A DNA stretch of 61,087 nt, from assembly GCA_017451695.1 (NCBI GenBank), contig JAFTNW010000016.1:1-61087 (forward strand), written 5' to 3'. Numbering within the stretch: the first letter of the stretch is position 1; each line of letters starts with the position of its first letter. Positions 8,453 to 18,673 of this stretch are shown here, piece by piece. A program made the translations under genes and the position numbers. The notes beneath the pieces are model-generated. The model saw only the letters and a list, made by a program, of their open reading frames with translations. It was not told the DNA's origin and did no database searches. The DNA comes from Bacteroidaceae bacterium (GTDB lineage: Bacteria; Bacteroidota; Bacteroidia; Bacteroidales; Bacteroidaceae).

Positions 8453-9793
8453 ATGCGAAAACAGACAACATACATAATCACGCTTTTATTACTCCTTGCC
8501 ACAGGAATTGAGGCGCAGGAGAACAATTTCACTCCCGGCGACAGCATAAGCGACAACGCACAACTCGACAGAGCAATCGCCAGCCCCGACACGTTGGAGA
8601 TTGAAGGAGAGAGCATCGGTTGCGACAGCCTTATTTTTGAACTGCCCGAGGGAATGACCGCCAACATAGACAGCCTCATGAGCGGCTGGCAAGCACGCCA
8701 TCTGCTTAAATCGCTCGACTGCCAAACCGAGGGATGGGAATTCATAAAGACAAGCGATACAGCATATGCCGAGCGCCTGCGCGACATCCCCTCCATCATA
8801 GATATGCCATACAACAGCATGGTGCGCCAATGCATAGACCGCTATGCCACCCGCAACCGCTCACTCGTATCATACATGCTTGGTATAGCCGAGTTCTACA
8901 TGCCCATGATTGAAGCCGAAATAGACAAGCACAACATGCCGCACGAACTTAAATATCTGCCTGTAATAGAATCGGCACTGAACCCCAAAGCCGTTTCGCG
9001 TGCAGGCGCTAAGGGCTTGTGGCAGTTTATGTTTGCAACAGGAAAACTCTATGGGCTGAAATCGAACAACTATATAGACGACCGTTTCGACCCCCTTAAA
9101 GCCACACATGCCGGGCTTAACTATCTGCGCGATCTTTACAAATTTTTCAACCGCTGGGATCTTGCCATTGCAGCATACAACTGCGGCCCGGGAAATGTAA
9201 AGAAAGCCATTCTGCGCTCGGGTGGCAAGACCGATTTTTGGGAAATTTACCGCTATCTGCCACGCGAAACACGCGGCTACCTGCCTGCACTCATCGCAGC
9301 AAACTACATAATGACCTACCACGAGGAGCATGGAATATGCCCCATGGAGCCTGCACTGCCCATAGGCACAGACACCCTGCACATAAGAAAGAATCTGCAC
9401 TTCAAACAAATAGAGAAGTATTGCGATATTAATATTGAGGATATAAGAGCACTGAACCCGCAATATATCAAAGACATTGTCCCGGGCGAGGCCGAAAGGT
9501 ATGTAGTGCGCCTCACTAACGATGCCATAAGCCGTTTCATAACCTACGAGGACAGCATTTACAACTACAACAAAGAGGAGTTCTTCCCCAACAGCAACAT
9601 TGCCAAGATGCTGAAAGAGGCAAAGGCCAACGACGATGGGCGCGGGACTCTCAAATATCACAAGATACGCAACGGCGAGACTCTTGGCAGCATTGCCCGC
9701 AAATACCGCGTAACCGTGAAACAGATTATGAAGTGGAACAATATGCGCAACACTAAAATCAGAGCCGGCAAGCGTTTGAAGATTTATAAATAA
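8453..9793 (+). CDS. Membrane-bound lytic murein transglycosylase, SLT plus LysM (MltD-like)
   Basis: A 446-residue exported peptidoglycan lytic transglycosylase. It has a signal peptide (residues 1-21), a linker of about 110 residues, then an SLT domain. In PVIESALNPKAVSRAGAKG, Glu173 is the expected catalytic acid, followed by LWQFM and AIAAYNCGPGNVKKAI. A single LysM repeat near 400-445 (IRNGETLGSIARKYRVTV) should hold it on glycan strands. MltD usually carries two or more LysM repeats, so this is the short form. It lies nine bases after the DUF5683 gene and four before rel. Confidence 0.92.
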   Translation: MRKQTTYIITLLLLLATGIEAQENNFTPGDSISDNAQLDRAIASPDTLEIEGESIGCDSLIFELPEGMTANIDSLMSGWQARHLLKSLDCQTEGWEFIKTSDTAYAERLRDIPSIIDMPYNSMVRQCIDRYATRNRSLVSYMLGIAEFYMPMIEAEIDKHNMPHELKYLPVIESALNPKAVSRAGAKGLWQFMFATGKLYGLKSNNYIDDRFDPLKATHAGLNYLRDLYKFFNRWDLAIAAYNCGPGNVKKAILRSGGKTDFWEIYRYLPRETRGYLPALIAANYIMTYHEEHGICPMEPALPIGTDTLHIRKNLHFKQIEKYCDINIEDIRALNPQYIKDIVPGEAERYVVRLTNDAISRFITYEDSIYNYNKEEFFPNSNIAKMLKEAKANDDGRGTLKYHKIRNGETLGSIARKYRVTVKQIMKWNNMRNTKIRAGKRLKIYK

Positions 9794-9796
9794 GAG

Positions 9797-12022
9797 ATGA
9801 ACAGCGACGAGAATAAAATAATAGATGAAGAAAAGGCTGTAAACGACGCTTTCAAGGAGTTGTTGGATATCTACCTGGCATCGCAACACCGCAAGAAGGT
9901 AGAACTTATTACAAAGGCCTTTAACTTTGCCCGCCAAGCACACAAAGGAGTGCGCAGGCACAGTGGCGAGCCCTACATCATGCACCCGTTGGAGGTTGCC
10001 ACCATTGTGTGCAAGGAGATAGGACTGGGCTCCACATCTATTTGTGCCGCGCTGTTGCACGATGTGGTGGAGGACACCGATTACACGGTAGAGGATATAC
10101 GCAACCTCTTTGGCGACAAGATTGCCGAGATTGTAAACGGCCTCACCAAGATTGCCGGTGGCGTGTTTGGCGCGCATGCATCGGAGCAGGCCGAGAATTT
10201 CAAGAAACTGCTGCTCACAATGAGCGAGGATATTCGCGTTATCCTCATAAAGATAGCCGACCGCCTGCATAACATGCGCACGCTGGAATTCATGCCGGTG
10301 AACAAGCAGTACAAGATTGCCGGGGAGACCCTCTACATATATGCTCCCATAGCATACCGATTGGGATTGAGCAAGATAAAGACTGAACTCGAAAACCTCA
10401 GCTTCCGCTACGAGCACCCCGAGGAGTATGCAAAAATAGAGAAGAAGATTGAAAAGACACAGCGCGACCGCGACATCCTCTACCGCGAGTTCACATCGCC
10501 CATTTGCAGTGAACTCGATGCCATGGGACTTAAATACCGCATCATAGGCCGAGTGAAATCGCCCTACTCCATCTGGAACAAGATGCAGAAAAAACATGTT
10601 GCCTTTGAGGACATCTACGACATATTGGCCGTGCGCATCATCTTCACCCCCCGCGAGGGAAAAGACGAGAACAACGAGTGCTTCAACATATACATAGCCC
10701 TCACTAAACTATACAACGCCCACCCCGACCGCCTGCGCGATTGGGTGAACAAGCCCCGCACAAACGGCTACAAAGCATTGCACGCCACCTTCATGAGCAA
10801 GCGAGGCGAGTGGATTGAGGTGCAGGTGCGCAGCGAGAAGATGAACGAAATGGCCGAAAAGGGAATTGCAGCCCATTGGAAATACAAGAGCCAGGGCGAG
10901 GACAGCGGCGACGAACAACTTGAAAATTGGTTACACACCATAAAGGAGATTCTCGACGACCCGCAACCCAACGCGCTCGATTTCCTCGACACCATAAAAC
11001 TGAATCTTTACGCAACAGAGATATTCGTCTTTACCCCCAAAGGAGATATAAAGACCATGCCGCAAAATTGCACAGCTCTGGACCTTGCATACAGCATACA
11101 CACCTTCTTGGGTAACCATTGCATAGGCGCAAAGGTAAACCACCGACTTGTGCCGCTTAACCACCAGCTGCAAAGCGGCGACCAGGTGGAGATAATAACC
11201 TCAAATGCACCGCGTGTGGAAGAGGGCTGGCTCTCATTTGTAACAACAGCAAAGGCACGCGCAAAGATACTTGCCGCACTGCGCCGCAAGCAACGCCTGC
11301 TCATGCGCGATGGCGAGGATATACTCAACAGATTCCTTGAAAAAGAGGGGTTGAGTAATTACAGCAACAACATTGAGAAGATATGGAAACTGCACGAATT
11401 AAAGGATAAGGATTCGTTGCTTGCAGCCATAGGCGATGGCAGTATAACACTTGGCAACGATGACAAAGACGCCCTGCTGGGCAACAAAAAATTCAGTTTC
11501 CAATCGCTCTTTTCGTTTGGCAAGGAGAAGAAAAAGGAGGAAAACAGTGCCGAGGTGTTCAACGAGATAGACCGCAAAACACCTATCAGCCTCACCGACG
11601 ACAATATAAAGAGCAGTTACATAATAGCCGATTGCTGCCACCCAATCCCGGGCGACGATGTACTTGGATATTACGACGAAGATAAACACATTGTAATACA
11701 CAAGCGCAACTGCCCCGTGGCAAACACACTCAAAAGCAGCCACGGCGACCGCATTTTGGCCGCAAAGTGGGACACTCACAAGAAACTCAACTTCATTGTA
11801 CCCATTCAAATAAAGGGTATAGACGACCTTGGTGTGCTTAACGAGATTACCGCTATCACACAGCAGATGAATTCAAGCATACAGAAACTGCACCTTGAGT
11901 GTTTCGACGGCATATTCGAAGGTACATTCTGGCTCAACGTGCACGATGTCGATGATGTAAAGGAGCTATGCACCGCACTTAAAAAGGTGAAGCATATAAA
12001 AACCATTGCACGAATAGGATAA
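9797..12022 (+). CDS. Bifunctional (p)ppGpp synthetase/hydrolase Rel (RelA/SpoT family)
   Basis: A 741-residue long RSH enzyme that makes and degrades the alarmone (p)ppGpp on starvation. The hydrolase HD domain keeps its key residues (RRHSGEPYIMHPLEVA and LLHDVVEDTD), so hydrolysis should be active. The synthetase domain spans about 240-400 (YSIWNKMQKKHVAFEDIYDI). TGS (EIFVFTPKGDIKTMP) follows near 400-460 and the ACT domain ends the protein (FIVPIQIKGIDDLGVLNEI). An intact HD site favours a bifunctional Rel over a synthetase-only RelA. It is part of the parAB run. Confidence 0.95.
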   Translation: MNSDENKIIDEEKAVNDAFKELLDIYLASQHRKKVELITKAFNFARQAHKGVRRHSGEPYIMHPLEVATIVCKEIGLGSTSICAALLHDVVEDTDYTVEDIRNLFGDKIAEIVNGLTKIAGGVFGAHASEQAENFKKLLLTMSEDIRVILIKIADRLHNMRTLEFMPVNKQYKIAGETLYIYAPIAYRLGLSKIKTELENLSFRYEHPEEYAKIEKKIEKTQRDRDILYREFTSPICSELDAMGLKYRIIGRVKSPYSIWNKMQKKHVAFEDIYDILAVRIIFTPREGKDENNECFNIYIALTKLYNAHPDRLRDWVNKPRTNGYKALHATFMSKRGEWIEVQVRSEKMNEMAEKGIAAHWKYKSQGEDSGDEQLENWLHTIKEILDDPQPNALDFLDTIKLNLYATEIFVFTPKGDIKTMPQNCTALDLAYSIHTFLGNHCIGAKVNHRLVPLNHQLQSGDQVEIITSNAPRVEEGWLSFVTTAKARAKILAALRRKQRLLMRDGEDILNRFLEKEGLSNYSNNIEKIWKLHELKDKDSLLAAIGDGSITLGNDDKDALLGNKKFSFQSLFSFGKEKKKEENSAEVFNEIDRKTPISLTDDNIKSSYIIADCCHPIPGDDVLGYYDEDKHIVIHKRNCPVANTLKSSHGDRILAAKWDTHKKLNFIVPIQIKGIDDLGVLNEITAITQQMNSSIQKLHLECFDGIFEGTFWLNVHDVDDVKELCTALKKVKHIKTIARIG

Positions 12023-12056
12023 TAAACTCCAAATATAAACTTAAATATCACATGCT

Positions 12057-12752
12057 ATGAAAAACATTTTGGCAAAAATCAGAGATTGGTTTAAGAACCT
12101 GTTGGACAAAGTACCTCACCTGTCCGACGAAAAAATGAAACTCGCCTGCTACATCTGCGGAGGATTGATTACAGCAAGCAGCATCTTCTTTATCTACGAG
12201 ATGTTCACATGCGAAGGGTTCGGTATCGAAGCCAATTGGAACATCTTCTCATCGGTATTTTTTGGCCCACTCTTTTTTGTCGGCCTCGTATTGGCCATCG
12301 CCAATTGGGGCAAGTTCGGCCATTGGGGTGGCAAGCCCTACAATGTATATAGTGATGGGAATGGCAGAGAGCGTGTCGAGGAGAATAACGACATAATGGA
12401 CAACACATTCTACCAGATACTTATGCCCATATTAGGACATTTTGTTATTGAGCCCATCATATATGCATGCATAATCTACTATCCCCTTGCTTGTGTAATT
12501 GCCATATTCGGTGTTATCTTACCATACGCCATCACAATCATCCTCCTTGCGATTTGCGCACTGCTGTTCGTATTCAACGAGCATGTAATGCGCCTGCCCT
12601 ACCGCACCGCCATTCTCGCGTTGGCTACAATACTAATTGCCGGCGGACTCACATGGGCTGCTGTGAGCATGGAACAGGACAAGCCCAAAGAGACAACTGA
12701 ATATATCGAGGATATGGGCGATGCCATTGAAGAGACCACCGACGGTATTTAA
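12057..12752 (+). CDS. Unknown membrane protein, about five transmembrane segments
   Basis: A 231-residue protein that I do not recognise. An amphipathic N-terminus (KIRDWFKNLLDKVPHL) is followed by hydrophobic segments near residues 29-46, 64-82, 120-140, 142-165 and 176-197. A short polar loop holds aromatic and Gly residues (NWGKFGHWGGKPYN). The tail (residues 205-231) is acidic and soluble. It starts 35 bases after rel and ends before the palindromic terminator at 12771-12818, so it may be the last gene of the parA-rel run. No catalytic motif is visible. Confidence 0.72.
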   Translation: MKNILAKIRDWFKNLLDKVPHLSDEKMKLACYICGGLITASSIFFIYEMFTCEGFGIEANWNIFSSVFFGPLFFVGLVLAIANWGKFGHWGGKPYNVYSDGNGRERVEENNDIMDNTFYQILMPILGHFVIEPIIYACIIYYPLACVIAIFGVILPYAITIILLAICALLFVFNEHVMRLPYRTAILALATILIAGGLTWAAVSMEQDKPKETTEYIEDMGDAIEETTDGI

Positions 12753-12770
12753 TCTGTAAATATTCCATAA

Positions 12771-12818
12771 TACATATAAAAACGACATAGGCAGCTGCCT
12801 ATGTCGTTTTTATATGTA
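12771..12818. terminator. Bidirectional palindromic terminator
   Basis: A perfect 48-base palindrome centred at 12794/12795, with core CATAGGCAGCTGCCTATG, flanking AAAAAC/GTTTTT and no unpaired loop bases. It serves the rel-side unit and the minus-strand MerR unit. Confidence 0.85.
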
Positions 12819-12837
12819 TTGTCATTCACAAAATCCG

Positions 12838-13188
12838 CTATAACATATCGAGCTGTGCCTTAATGCCCAGCAACTCCTCGCGAATAAGAGAAAGGCGGTC
12901 GATAACATCGGCCTTGACATCGGCAACCTCTTTGTTACCCGAGCCTTTGAGATACTGCTTGGCACCGGCGATGGTGAGTCCACGCTCCTTTACAAGATGA
13001 TACACAAGACGCACCGCCTTTATATCCTCTTTTGTGTAACGACGCACACCATTGCTACCCTTGTGCGGTGCTATCTGCGGGAATACCGTTTCCCAATAGC
13101 GCAAGGTAGATTCGGGGGTATTAAGCTCTGTTGCCACCTCCTTGATGGTATAATACATTTTCAGATCTTTATTTTTCGATAGTGCCAT
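12838..13188 (-). CDS. MerR family transcriptional regulator
   Basis: A 116-residue MerR-type protein. The winged helix is at the N-terminus (YYTIKEVATELNTPESTLRY, then WETVFPQIAPHK and VRRYTKEDIKAV). The C-terminal 45 residues predict a coiled-coil dimerisation helix (DRLSLIREELLGIKAQLDML) with no effector-binding cysteine cluster. I chose ATG 13188; the in-frame TTG at 13194 overlaps the upstream stop. It follows the M23 peptidase by two bases and is co-transcribed with it, a pairing I recall in other Bacteroidales. The target is unknown. Confidence 0.9.
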   Translation of the reverse strand: MALSKNKDLKMYYTIKEVATELNTPESTLRYWETVFPQIAPHKGSNGVRRYTKEDIKAVRLVYHLVKERGLTIAGAKQYLKGSGNKEVADVKADVIDRLSLIREELLGIKAQLDML

Positions 13189-13190
13189 AA

Positions 13191-14165
13191 TCAATCGTAA
13201 ACTTTTCCGTGGTTCTCGGCCATCTGCAGCATCTGGTCGTAACCCTCGGCATCGAGGTCCATGAAATAGTAATTTATAGGATTCACATACTGTCCCTTCA
13301 CTATCACCTCGTAGTGTAGATGAGGACCTGTACTCTTGCCCGAGTTACCGCTCAATGCAATCTGCTCGCCACGCACCACCTTCTGCCCCGGTTTCACCAT
13401 GAATTGGTTGTTATACAGGTGGGCATACAGGGTTTCTATGCCATAGCCATGGTCTATCTTTACGGTGTAACCGTAACCCGACTGCCACTTGGCCGAAACC
13501 ACGGTACCATCGGCAGTGGCATACACCGGAGTTTTGTTGTCGCAAGAGAAATCCATTCCGTTATGTTTCTTGCGCACTTTATATACCGGGTCTATGCGCC
13601 AACCATAGCCCGAGGCCGTGCGTTTGAGATCGCGATTGGCAATAGGCTGTATTGCGGGTAGGTGGCGCAGGTATTCTTCTTTCTCCTCGTCCAATTTCAC
13701 AAGTTCCTCGAACGATTTTATCTGCAGATACAGCTGCTTGTCGAGCATATCCATCTTTTGAGCAGTCTCAACCACAAGCGCCGAATTACTCATATCCATG
13801 AGCTCGTCGTATCGCGCAGTGCCCGCATAGCCCGATTGGCGTGCAAATGTGGGAAGCGGTTCGGAGTTCAAAAGTACACGATAGAGATTGTCATCGCGCT
13901 GCTGTATATCCTCAAGCACCTCCATGGCATCATCAAGCCTCTGCGACATGATACGATACTGCGCAAGCAATCGGGAATTCTCCTGTTGCAGTTCGCTCAT
14001 CGAGGGGGTTTCAATGAGAAGATAGAAAATGAGGAAAGATAGACCACCAAAGATTATAAACAGCAACAAACGCCTCAATATTGTGAGGAAGCGTTGCGCC
14101 AAATTAGGATAAACACGATCATATGTTCGTGTCGCGGGGTTGAATATGTAATAGACTTTTCGCAT
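13191..14165 (-). CDS. M23 (LytM) family peptidase, membrane-anchored
   Basis: A 324-residue murein endopeptidase or activator. A basic cytoplasmic N-terminus (about 25 residues) leads to one transmembrane segment (LLLFIIFGGLSFLIFYLL). A coiled-coil follows at about 50-110, then a C-terminal LytM domain. The zinc ligands are intact: HNGMDFS (HxxxD) and PHLHYEV (HxH), with LYAHL between. That implies catalytic activity, unlike degenerate EnvC-type activators. I chose ATG 14165 over GTG 14174. The gene shares a transcript with the MerR regulator. Confidence 0.92.
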   Translation of the reverse strand: MRKVYYIFNPATRTYDRVYPNLAQRFLTILRRLLLFIIFGGLSFLIFYLLIETPSMSELQQENSRLLAQYRIMSQRLDDAMEVLEDIQQRDDNLYRVLLNSEPLPTFARQSGYAGTARYDELMDMSNSALVVETAQKMDMLDKQLYLQIKSFEELVKLDEEKEEYLRHLPAIQPIANRDLKRTASGYGWRIDPVYKVRKKHNGMDFSCDNKTPVYATADGTVVSAKWQSGYGYTVKIDHGYGIETLYAHLYNNQFMVKPGQKVVRGEQIALSGNSGKSTGPHLHYEVIVKGQYVNPINYYFMDLDAEGYDQMLQMAENHGKVYD

Positions 14166-14185
14166 CGACGACACCCTTTACTCTG

Positions 14186-14193
14186 CAAAAGTA
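14186..14193 (-). promoter_or_regulatory. Promoter of the M23-MerR unit
   Basis: TACTTTTG on the minus strand fits the -7 consensus, with TTG about 20 bases further upstream as a -33 element. It lies about 20 bases before the start codon. Confidence 0.6.
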
Positions 14194-14376
14194 ATAAAAG
14201 CTATCCTTTTTTGCAACTAAAAGATAATTTATCAAATAACATTAACAGAGAATAACTTTTGTTGCAAAACCAATAACAAGGATTTTTAATGCACCGGTAA
14301 GGCATAAAATCAAGATTTTTGCCCATTCACAATGAAATATTCAAGCAAACCTTATCTTCTTTTGCCTGTTTTTTGC

Positions 14377-14384
14377 TATTTTTG
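14377..14384 (+). promoter_or_regulatory. -7 box for alaS
   Basis: TATTTTTG on the plus strand, 40 bases before the alaS start. No -33 element at the usual spacing is obvious. The stretch 14194-14376 shows no gene or T-box-like structure that I can recognise. Confidence 0.45.
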
Positions 14385-14423
14385 TAGTTTGGAATCAGAA
14401 TAATAAACAAAATAAAATAAAGT

Positions 14424-17042
14424 ATGCTTACATCAAAAGAGATTAGAGAATCTTTCAAGCAGTTCTTCGAAGGAAAAGGACACCTCATCGTGCCATCTGC
14501 ACCAATGGTTGTAAAAGACGACCCCACACTCATGTTCACAAATGCGGGCATGAACCAGTTTAAGGATATTATTTTGGGCAACCGCCCGGCAAAGAGCAAG
14601 CGCGTGGCCGACTCACAGAAGTGCTTGCGCGTCAGCGGCAAGCACAACGACCTTGAGGAGGTGGGGCACGACACATACCACCACACCATGTTCGAGATGC
14701 TTGGTAACTGGTCGTTTGGCGACTACTTCAAAGAAGATGCCATAAATTGGGCTTGGGAATTCCTTACCCAGGTTGCCAAGATTGACCCCGACCGCATGTA
14801 TGCCACAGTATTCGAGGGCAGCGAAGCCGAGGGATTGGAGCGCGACAACGAGGCCGCCGCAATATGGAGCAAACACCTGCCTGCCGACAGAATCATAAAC
14901 GGTAACCACCACGACAATTTCTGGGAAATGGGCGACACAGGCCCCTGCGGACCTTGCTCCGAGATTCATGTCGATCTTCGCAGCGAAGAGGAAAGAAAGG
15001 CCATCCCGGGCCGCGACCTTGTAAATGGTTCGCATCCCCAGGTGATTGAGATATGGAACCTTGTATTCATGCAGTTCAACCGCATGGCCGACGGACACCT
15101 CGAAGAGCTCCCCGCCAAGGTTATAGACACCGGCATGGGATTTGAGCGTCTTTGTATGGCCCTGCAAGGCAAGCAATCGAACTACGACACCGACGTATTC
15201 CAGCCCATAATCAAAGCCATAGGCGAGATTAGCGGCAAGAGCTATGGCAGCGAGGAGATGACCGATGTTGCCATGCGTGTAATTGCCGACCACATCCGCA
15301 CCATTGCATTCTCAATAACCGACGGCCAGCTCCCCTCGAACGCAAAGGCTGGTTATGTTATACGCCGCATTCTGCGCCGTGCCGTGCGCTACGGCTACAC
15401 ATTCCTTGGGCAGAAACAAGCATTCATGTATAAGCTCGTTCCCACACTCATTGAGAATATGGGCGATGCCTATCCCGAGCTGAAACAGCAGCAGGAGCTT
15501 ATAACCAAGGTTATAAAGGAGGAGGAGGACTCTTTCCTGCGTACACTCGACACCGGCATGCACCTGCTCGACAAGGTTATCACAGCCACAAAAGCCGAGG
15601 GCAAGAGCGAGATTAGCGGCGTGGAGGCATTTACTCTGTACGACACATTCGGATTCCCCATCGACCTCACACAGCTCATTCTGCGCGAGAACAACCTCAC
15701 CGTGAATATGCAACAGTTCGACGAGGAGATGCTCAAGCAAAAGACACGCGCACGCAACGCGGCAGCCGTGGAGAATGGCGATTGGGTAACAGTGAGCGAG
15801 GGCGACAGCACATTTGTGGGATACGACAATACCGAATACGACACAACCATACTACGTTACCGCCAGACAAAGCAGAAGAACCAGACACTCTACCAGATTG
15901 TACTGAAAGAGACACCCTTCTATGCCGAGAGCGGTGGCCAGGTGGGCGACACCGGCCTTCTTATCTGTGGCGACGAGCGTATTGAGGTCATCGACACCAA
16001 GAAGGAGAACAACCTGCCCATACACATAACAAAGCAGTTGCCCGCCGATGCCACAGCCACATTCCGTGCCGAGGTTAATTTGAAAAAGCGCAACGCAAGC
16101 GCAGCCAACCACTCTTGTACCCACCTTCTCGACCAGGCACTGCGCCAGGTGCTCGGCACACACGTAGAGCAGAAGGGTTCATTGGTTACCCCCGATGCCA
16201 TACGTTTCGACTTCTCGCATTTCCAGAAGGTTACCGACGAGGAGATTGAACAAGTTGAGCGCATTGTGAACGCACGCATACGCGAAAACATTCCATTGAC
16301 CGACCACCGCAACATCCCCATCGAGGAGGCAAAGCAACTTGGCGCCATTGCCCTCTTTGGCGAGAAATACGGCGACCATGTGCGCGTGGTGCAGTTTGGT
16401 ACATCCATCGAGTTTTGTGGCGGTACACACGTTGCAGCAACCGGCAAGATTGGTATGGTAAAAATCATATCAGAGAGTTCTGTGGCAGCAGGCGTTCGCC
16501 GCATTGAGGCCATCACAGGCGAGGCCCTCGAAGAGCACCTTTACAAAGCACAGAACCTGATGAAAGAGATTCATGCATTGTTCAACAACGTGCCCAACCT
16601 TAAAGCAACAATCGTAAAATCGATTGCCGAGAATGCCGAACTCAAAAAGGAGATTGAGGAGTATGCAAAGGAGAAGGCACAAAGCATGAAGAACGAGCTG
16701 CTGAAAGATATAAAAGAGCGCAAGGGCGTGCGCTACATCAGCGCAATGCTCCCCGTTGCACCCGCAACGGTAAAGGATATTGTATTCGCACTGCGCCAGG
16801 AGCAGCCCGAGAATCTGTTTATCGTTATCGGCAGCATATACAACGAGAAACCCCAGCTCACAATATCGGCAAGCGCCGACCTCGTGGAGCGCGGTATCAA
16901 TGCCGGCAAGATTGTAGGCCAGGCTGCACGCGAGATGCAAGGCGGCGGTGGCGGACAAGCCCACTTTGCACAGGCCGGCGGCAAGAACCCCGAGGGTATA
17001 AAGGCCGCAATGAGCAAAGTATTTGAGATTGCCGAGATTTAA
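14424..17042 (+). CDS. alaS: Alanyl-tRNA synthetase
   Basis: An 872-residue class II synthetase, the usual full length. The aminoacylation core comes first ([28 protein letters not shown]). The editing domain follows, with zinc ligands HSCTH and CGGTH. The C-Ala domain ends with [17 protein letters not shown]. Start ATG 14424 leads directly into the conserved [19 protein letters not shown]. It is a monocistronic unit between its own -7 box and the palindromic terminator at 17066-17101. Confidence 0.98.
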   Translation: MLTSKEIRESFKQFFEGKGHLIVPSAPMVVKDDPTLMFTNAGMNQFKDIILGNRPAKSKRVADSQKCLRVSGKHNDLEEVGHDTYHHTMFEMLGNWSFGDYFKEDAINWAWEFLTQVAKIDPDRMYATVFEGSEAEGLERDNEAAAIWSKHLPADRIINGNHHDNFWEMGDTGPCGPCSEIHVDLRSEEERKAIPGRDLVNGSHPQVIEIWNLVFMQFNRMADGHLEELPAKVIDTGMGFERLCMALQGKQSNYDTDVFQPIIKAIGEISGKSYGSEEMTDVAMRVIADHIRTIAFSITDGQLPSNAKAGYVIRRILRRAVRYGYTFLGQKQAFMYKLVPTLIENMGDAYPELKQQQELITKVIKEEEDSFLRTLDTGMHLLDKVITATKAEGKSEISGVEAFTLYDTFGFPIDLTQLILRENNLTVNMQQFDEEMLKQKTRARNAAAVENGDWVTVSEGDSTFVGYDNTEYDTTILRYRQTKQKNQTLYQIVLKETPFYAESGGQVGDTGLLICGDERIEVIDTKKENNLPIHITKQLPADATATFRAEVNLKKRNASAANHSCTHLLDQALRQVLGTHVEQKGSLVTPDAIRFDFSHFQKVTDEEIEQVERIVNARIRENIPLTDHRNIPIEEAKQLGAIALFGEKYGDHVRVVQFGTSIEFCGGTHVAATGKIGMVKIISESSVAAGVRRIEAITGEALEEHLYKAQNLMKEIHALFNNVPNLKATIVKSIAENAELKKEIEEYAKEKAQSMKNELLKDIKERKGVRYISAMLPVAPATVKDIVFALRQEQPENLFIVIGSIYNEKPQLTISASADLVERGINAGKIVGQAAREMQGGGGGQAHFAQAGGKNPEGIKAAMSKVFEIAEI

Positions 17043-17065
17043 CAATTTACAATAACGCCAAACAA

Positions 17066-17101
17066 GCAAACGCCTCATGCGATATCGCATGAGGCGTTTG
17101 C
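17066..17101. terminator. Bidirectional palindromic terminator after alaS
   Basis: A perfect 36-base palindrome centred at 17083/17084 (GCCTCATGCGATATCGCATG core) with no formal loop. It lies 23 bases after the alaS stop and about 40 bases beyond the end of the convergent helicase gene. Confidence 0.8.
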
Positions 17102-17142
17102 TATCTTTACAGGCGAATACCTAAACTGCTTTTGCCACAATC

Positions 17143-18579
17143 TTAATCGGCAACCTGCGAATCGCTCCAATTAACAAGATATAGTTTCTCCGATGCACGG
17201 GTAAAGGCGGTATAGAGCCAACGATAATAGTCGGGGCCCGCCATTTCGGGGGTAACGTAACCCTGATCGATAAACACTCGCTTCCATTGACCACCCTGCG
17301 CTTTATGGCAGGTTACGGCATAGCCATACTTTACTTGCAGGGCATTGTAGTAGGGATTCTTGCGCACCTCCTCCATGCGTTTGCGCTTCGAGCGTATCTC
17401 GGGGTAATCCTCCCACACCGCGGCAAACAGTGTTTCGCTCTCGTTGCGCGTGAGCGAGGGAGATTCACTTGTGAGCGTATCGAGCATAATCTTTACATCG
17501 AGCTCGCAATCCTCGTAATCGGTGAAAGAGAGAGTAACATCGGCAAAGCGAAAGCCATACATCTCCTCGGCAGAGCCCACATACACAATTTCGGCCGTAT
17601 CACCGTTTGCTATGAAATCAATTTTCTCAAGAATGGTTTTATCTTGCTTGCCAAGCTCCTCGCGCCAATAATAATTGTTCTTTACTATCATCAGTACATC
17701 GCCCCTGTTCAGCTCCTCCTCGCGATAGAGGATGCGCCTGCGAATTCCCTCGTTGTATATATTGGCACGCTTGTTCGAACGGCAAAGTATTATGGTTTCA
17801 TCTATCCCCACGGAATTATAAGCACTCTCTATCGCCTCAATGAGCTCTTCGCCCTGCACTCGGCAGATATCGGCAAAACCTTTGAGCTTTATCTGTGGCA
17901 ACAATGCGCCACCGCCACCTGCTATTATGTGCCGCAACATTGTGGCGTTTTGAAGAATACCCGAGCCATCGAGCTGGCGCATAACCTGAGTGAGCTCCAC
18001 GGCCGACACATTCAGAAACATTGAACGCAGATAGGTGGACGAGAGGGCCGGCGACAGTTCCTCACCAACGGGAGGCAGCTGGGCTGTATCGCCAAGAAGG
18101 AGCAACGAACAGCCGCGCCCCGAATAGACGAATTCCACAAGGTCGTCGAGCAGCGCACCCGAGCCGAAATTTGAGGCACCCTCGTTGGCAATCATAGAGG
18201 CCTCATCGACTATAAAGAGAGTGTTCACCGCCCTATTCTCCATAAGAGTGAATGCCGAGCCGTTGAGGATTGATTTTTGCCTGTAAATCCACTTGTGAAT
18301 GGTATATGCAGCCCTCCCCGAATAGGAAGAGAACACCTTTGCCGCCCTGCCTGTGGGAGCAAGCAACACGGTGCGACGCTCCAGCTGCTCCATGGTTTTA
18401 ACAAGTGCCGCCACAAGCGATGTCTTACCCGTTCCTGCATATCCGCAAAGAAGAAAAACACGCCTGTCATCGCCCGACAAAATGAACATAGATATCTCTT
18501 CCAACGATTTTTCTTGCTCATTTGTTGGAACAAAAGGAAAATTTGTCTTAATTTGCGATGTTAAATACTTATTTATCAC
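17143..18579 (-). CDS. RecD-like superfamily 1 helicase/ATPase
   Basis: A 478-residue SF1B helicase-like protein. Walker A is GYAGTGKT (residues 46-53), motif II is LFIVDEASM and motif III is LLLGDTAQLPPVG. The C-terminal UvrD/RecD part has YAVTCHKAQGGQWKRV and WLYTAFTRASEKLYLVNW. There is no nuclease or RecB/C-binding domain, so it resembles the short stand-alone AAA_30 helicases common in Bacteroidetes. A repair or replication-restart role is inference. The start is GTG 18579; an in-frame stop lies three codons upstream. Confidence 0.88.
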   Translation of the reverse strand: MINKYLTSQIKTNFPFVPTNEQEKSLEEISMFILSGDDRRVFLLCGYAGTGKTSLVAALVKTMEQLERRTVLLAPTGRAAKVFSSYSGRAAYTIHKWIYRQKSILNGSAFTLMENRAVNTLFIVDEASMIANEGASNFGSGALLDDLVEFVYSGRGCSLLLLGDTAQLPPVGEELSPALSSTYLRSMFLNVSAVELTQVMRQLDGSGILQNATMLRHIIAGGGGALLPQIKLKGFADICRVQGEELIEAIESAYNSVGIDETIILCRSNKRANIYNEGIRRRILYREEELNRGDVLMIVKNNYYWREELGKQDKTILEKIDFIANGDTAEIVYVGSAEEMYGFRFADVTLSFTDYEDCELDVKIMLDTLTSESPSLTRNESETLFAAVWEDYPEIRSKRKRMEEVRKNPYYNALQVKYGYAVTCHKAQGGQWKRVFIDQGYVTPEMAGPDYYRWLYTAFTRASEKLYLVNWSDSQVAD

Positions 18580-18631
18580 AATTATTTAATAAATATATAT
18601 AGTATAAAAACGGAAATTCGTTTTTTTATCT

Positions 18632-18639
18632 TATTTTTG
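18632..18639 (+). promoter_or_regulatory. -7 box for the pilin-like/DUF3822/rsmD unit
   Basis: TATTTTTG on the plus strand, about 35 bases before the start at 18674, within the short divergent gap behind the helicase gene. Confidence 0.5.
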
Positions 18640-18673
18640 CGACACGAAAATACATAAATTAAATATAGTAACA

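Noticed and set aside
8870..10597. 575-codon open frame on the minus strand
   Set aside because: It is antisense to the lytic transglycosylase and rel genes, both with clear family motifs. The translation is rich in Cys, Tyr, Val and His, as expected of a shadow frame.
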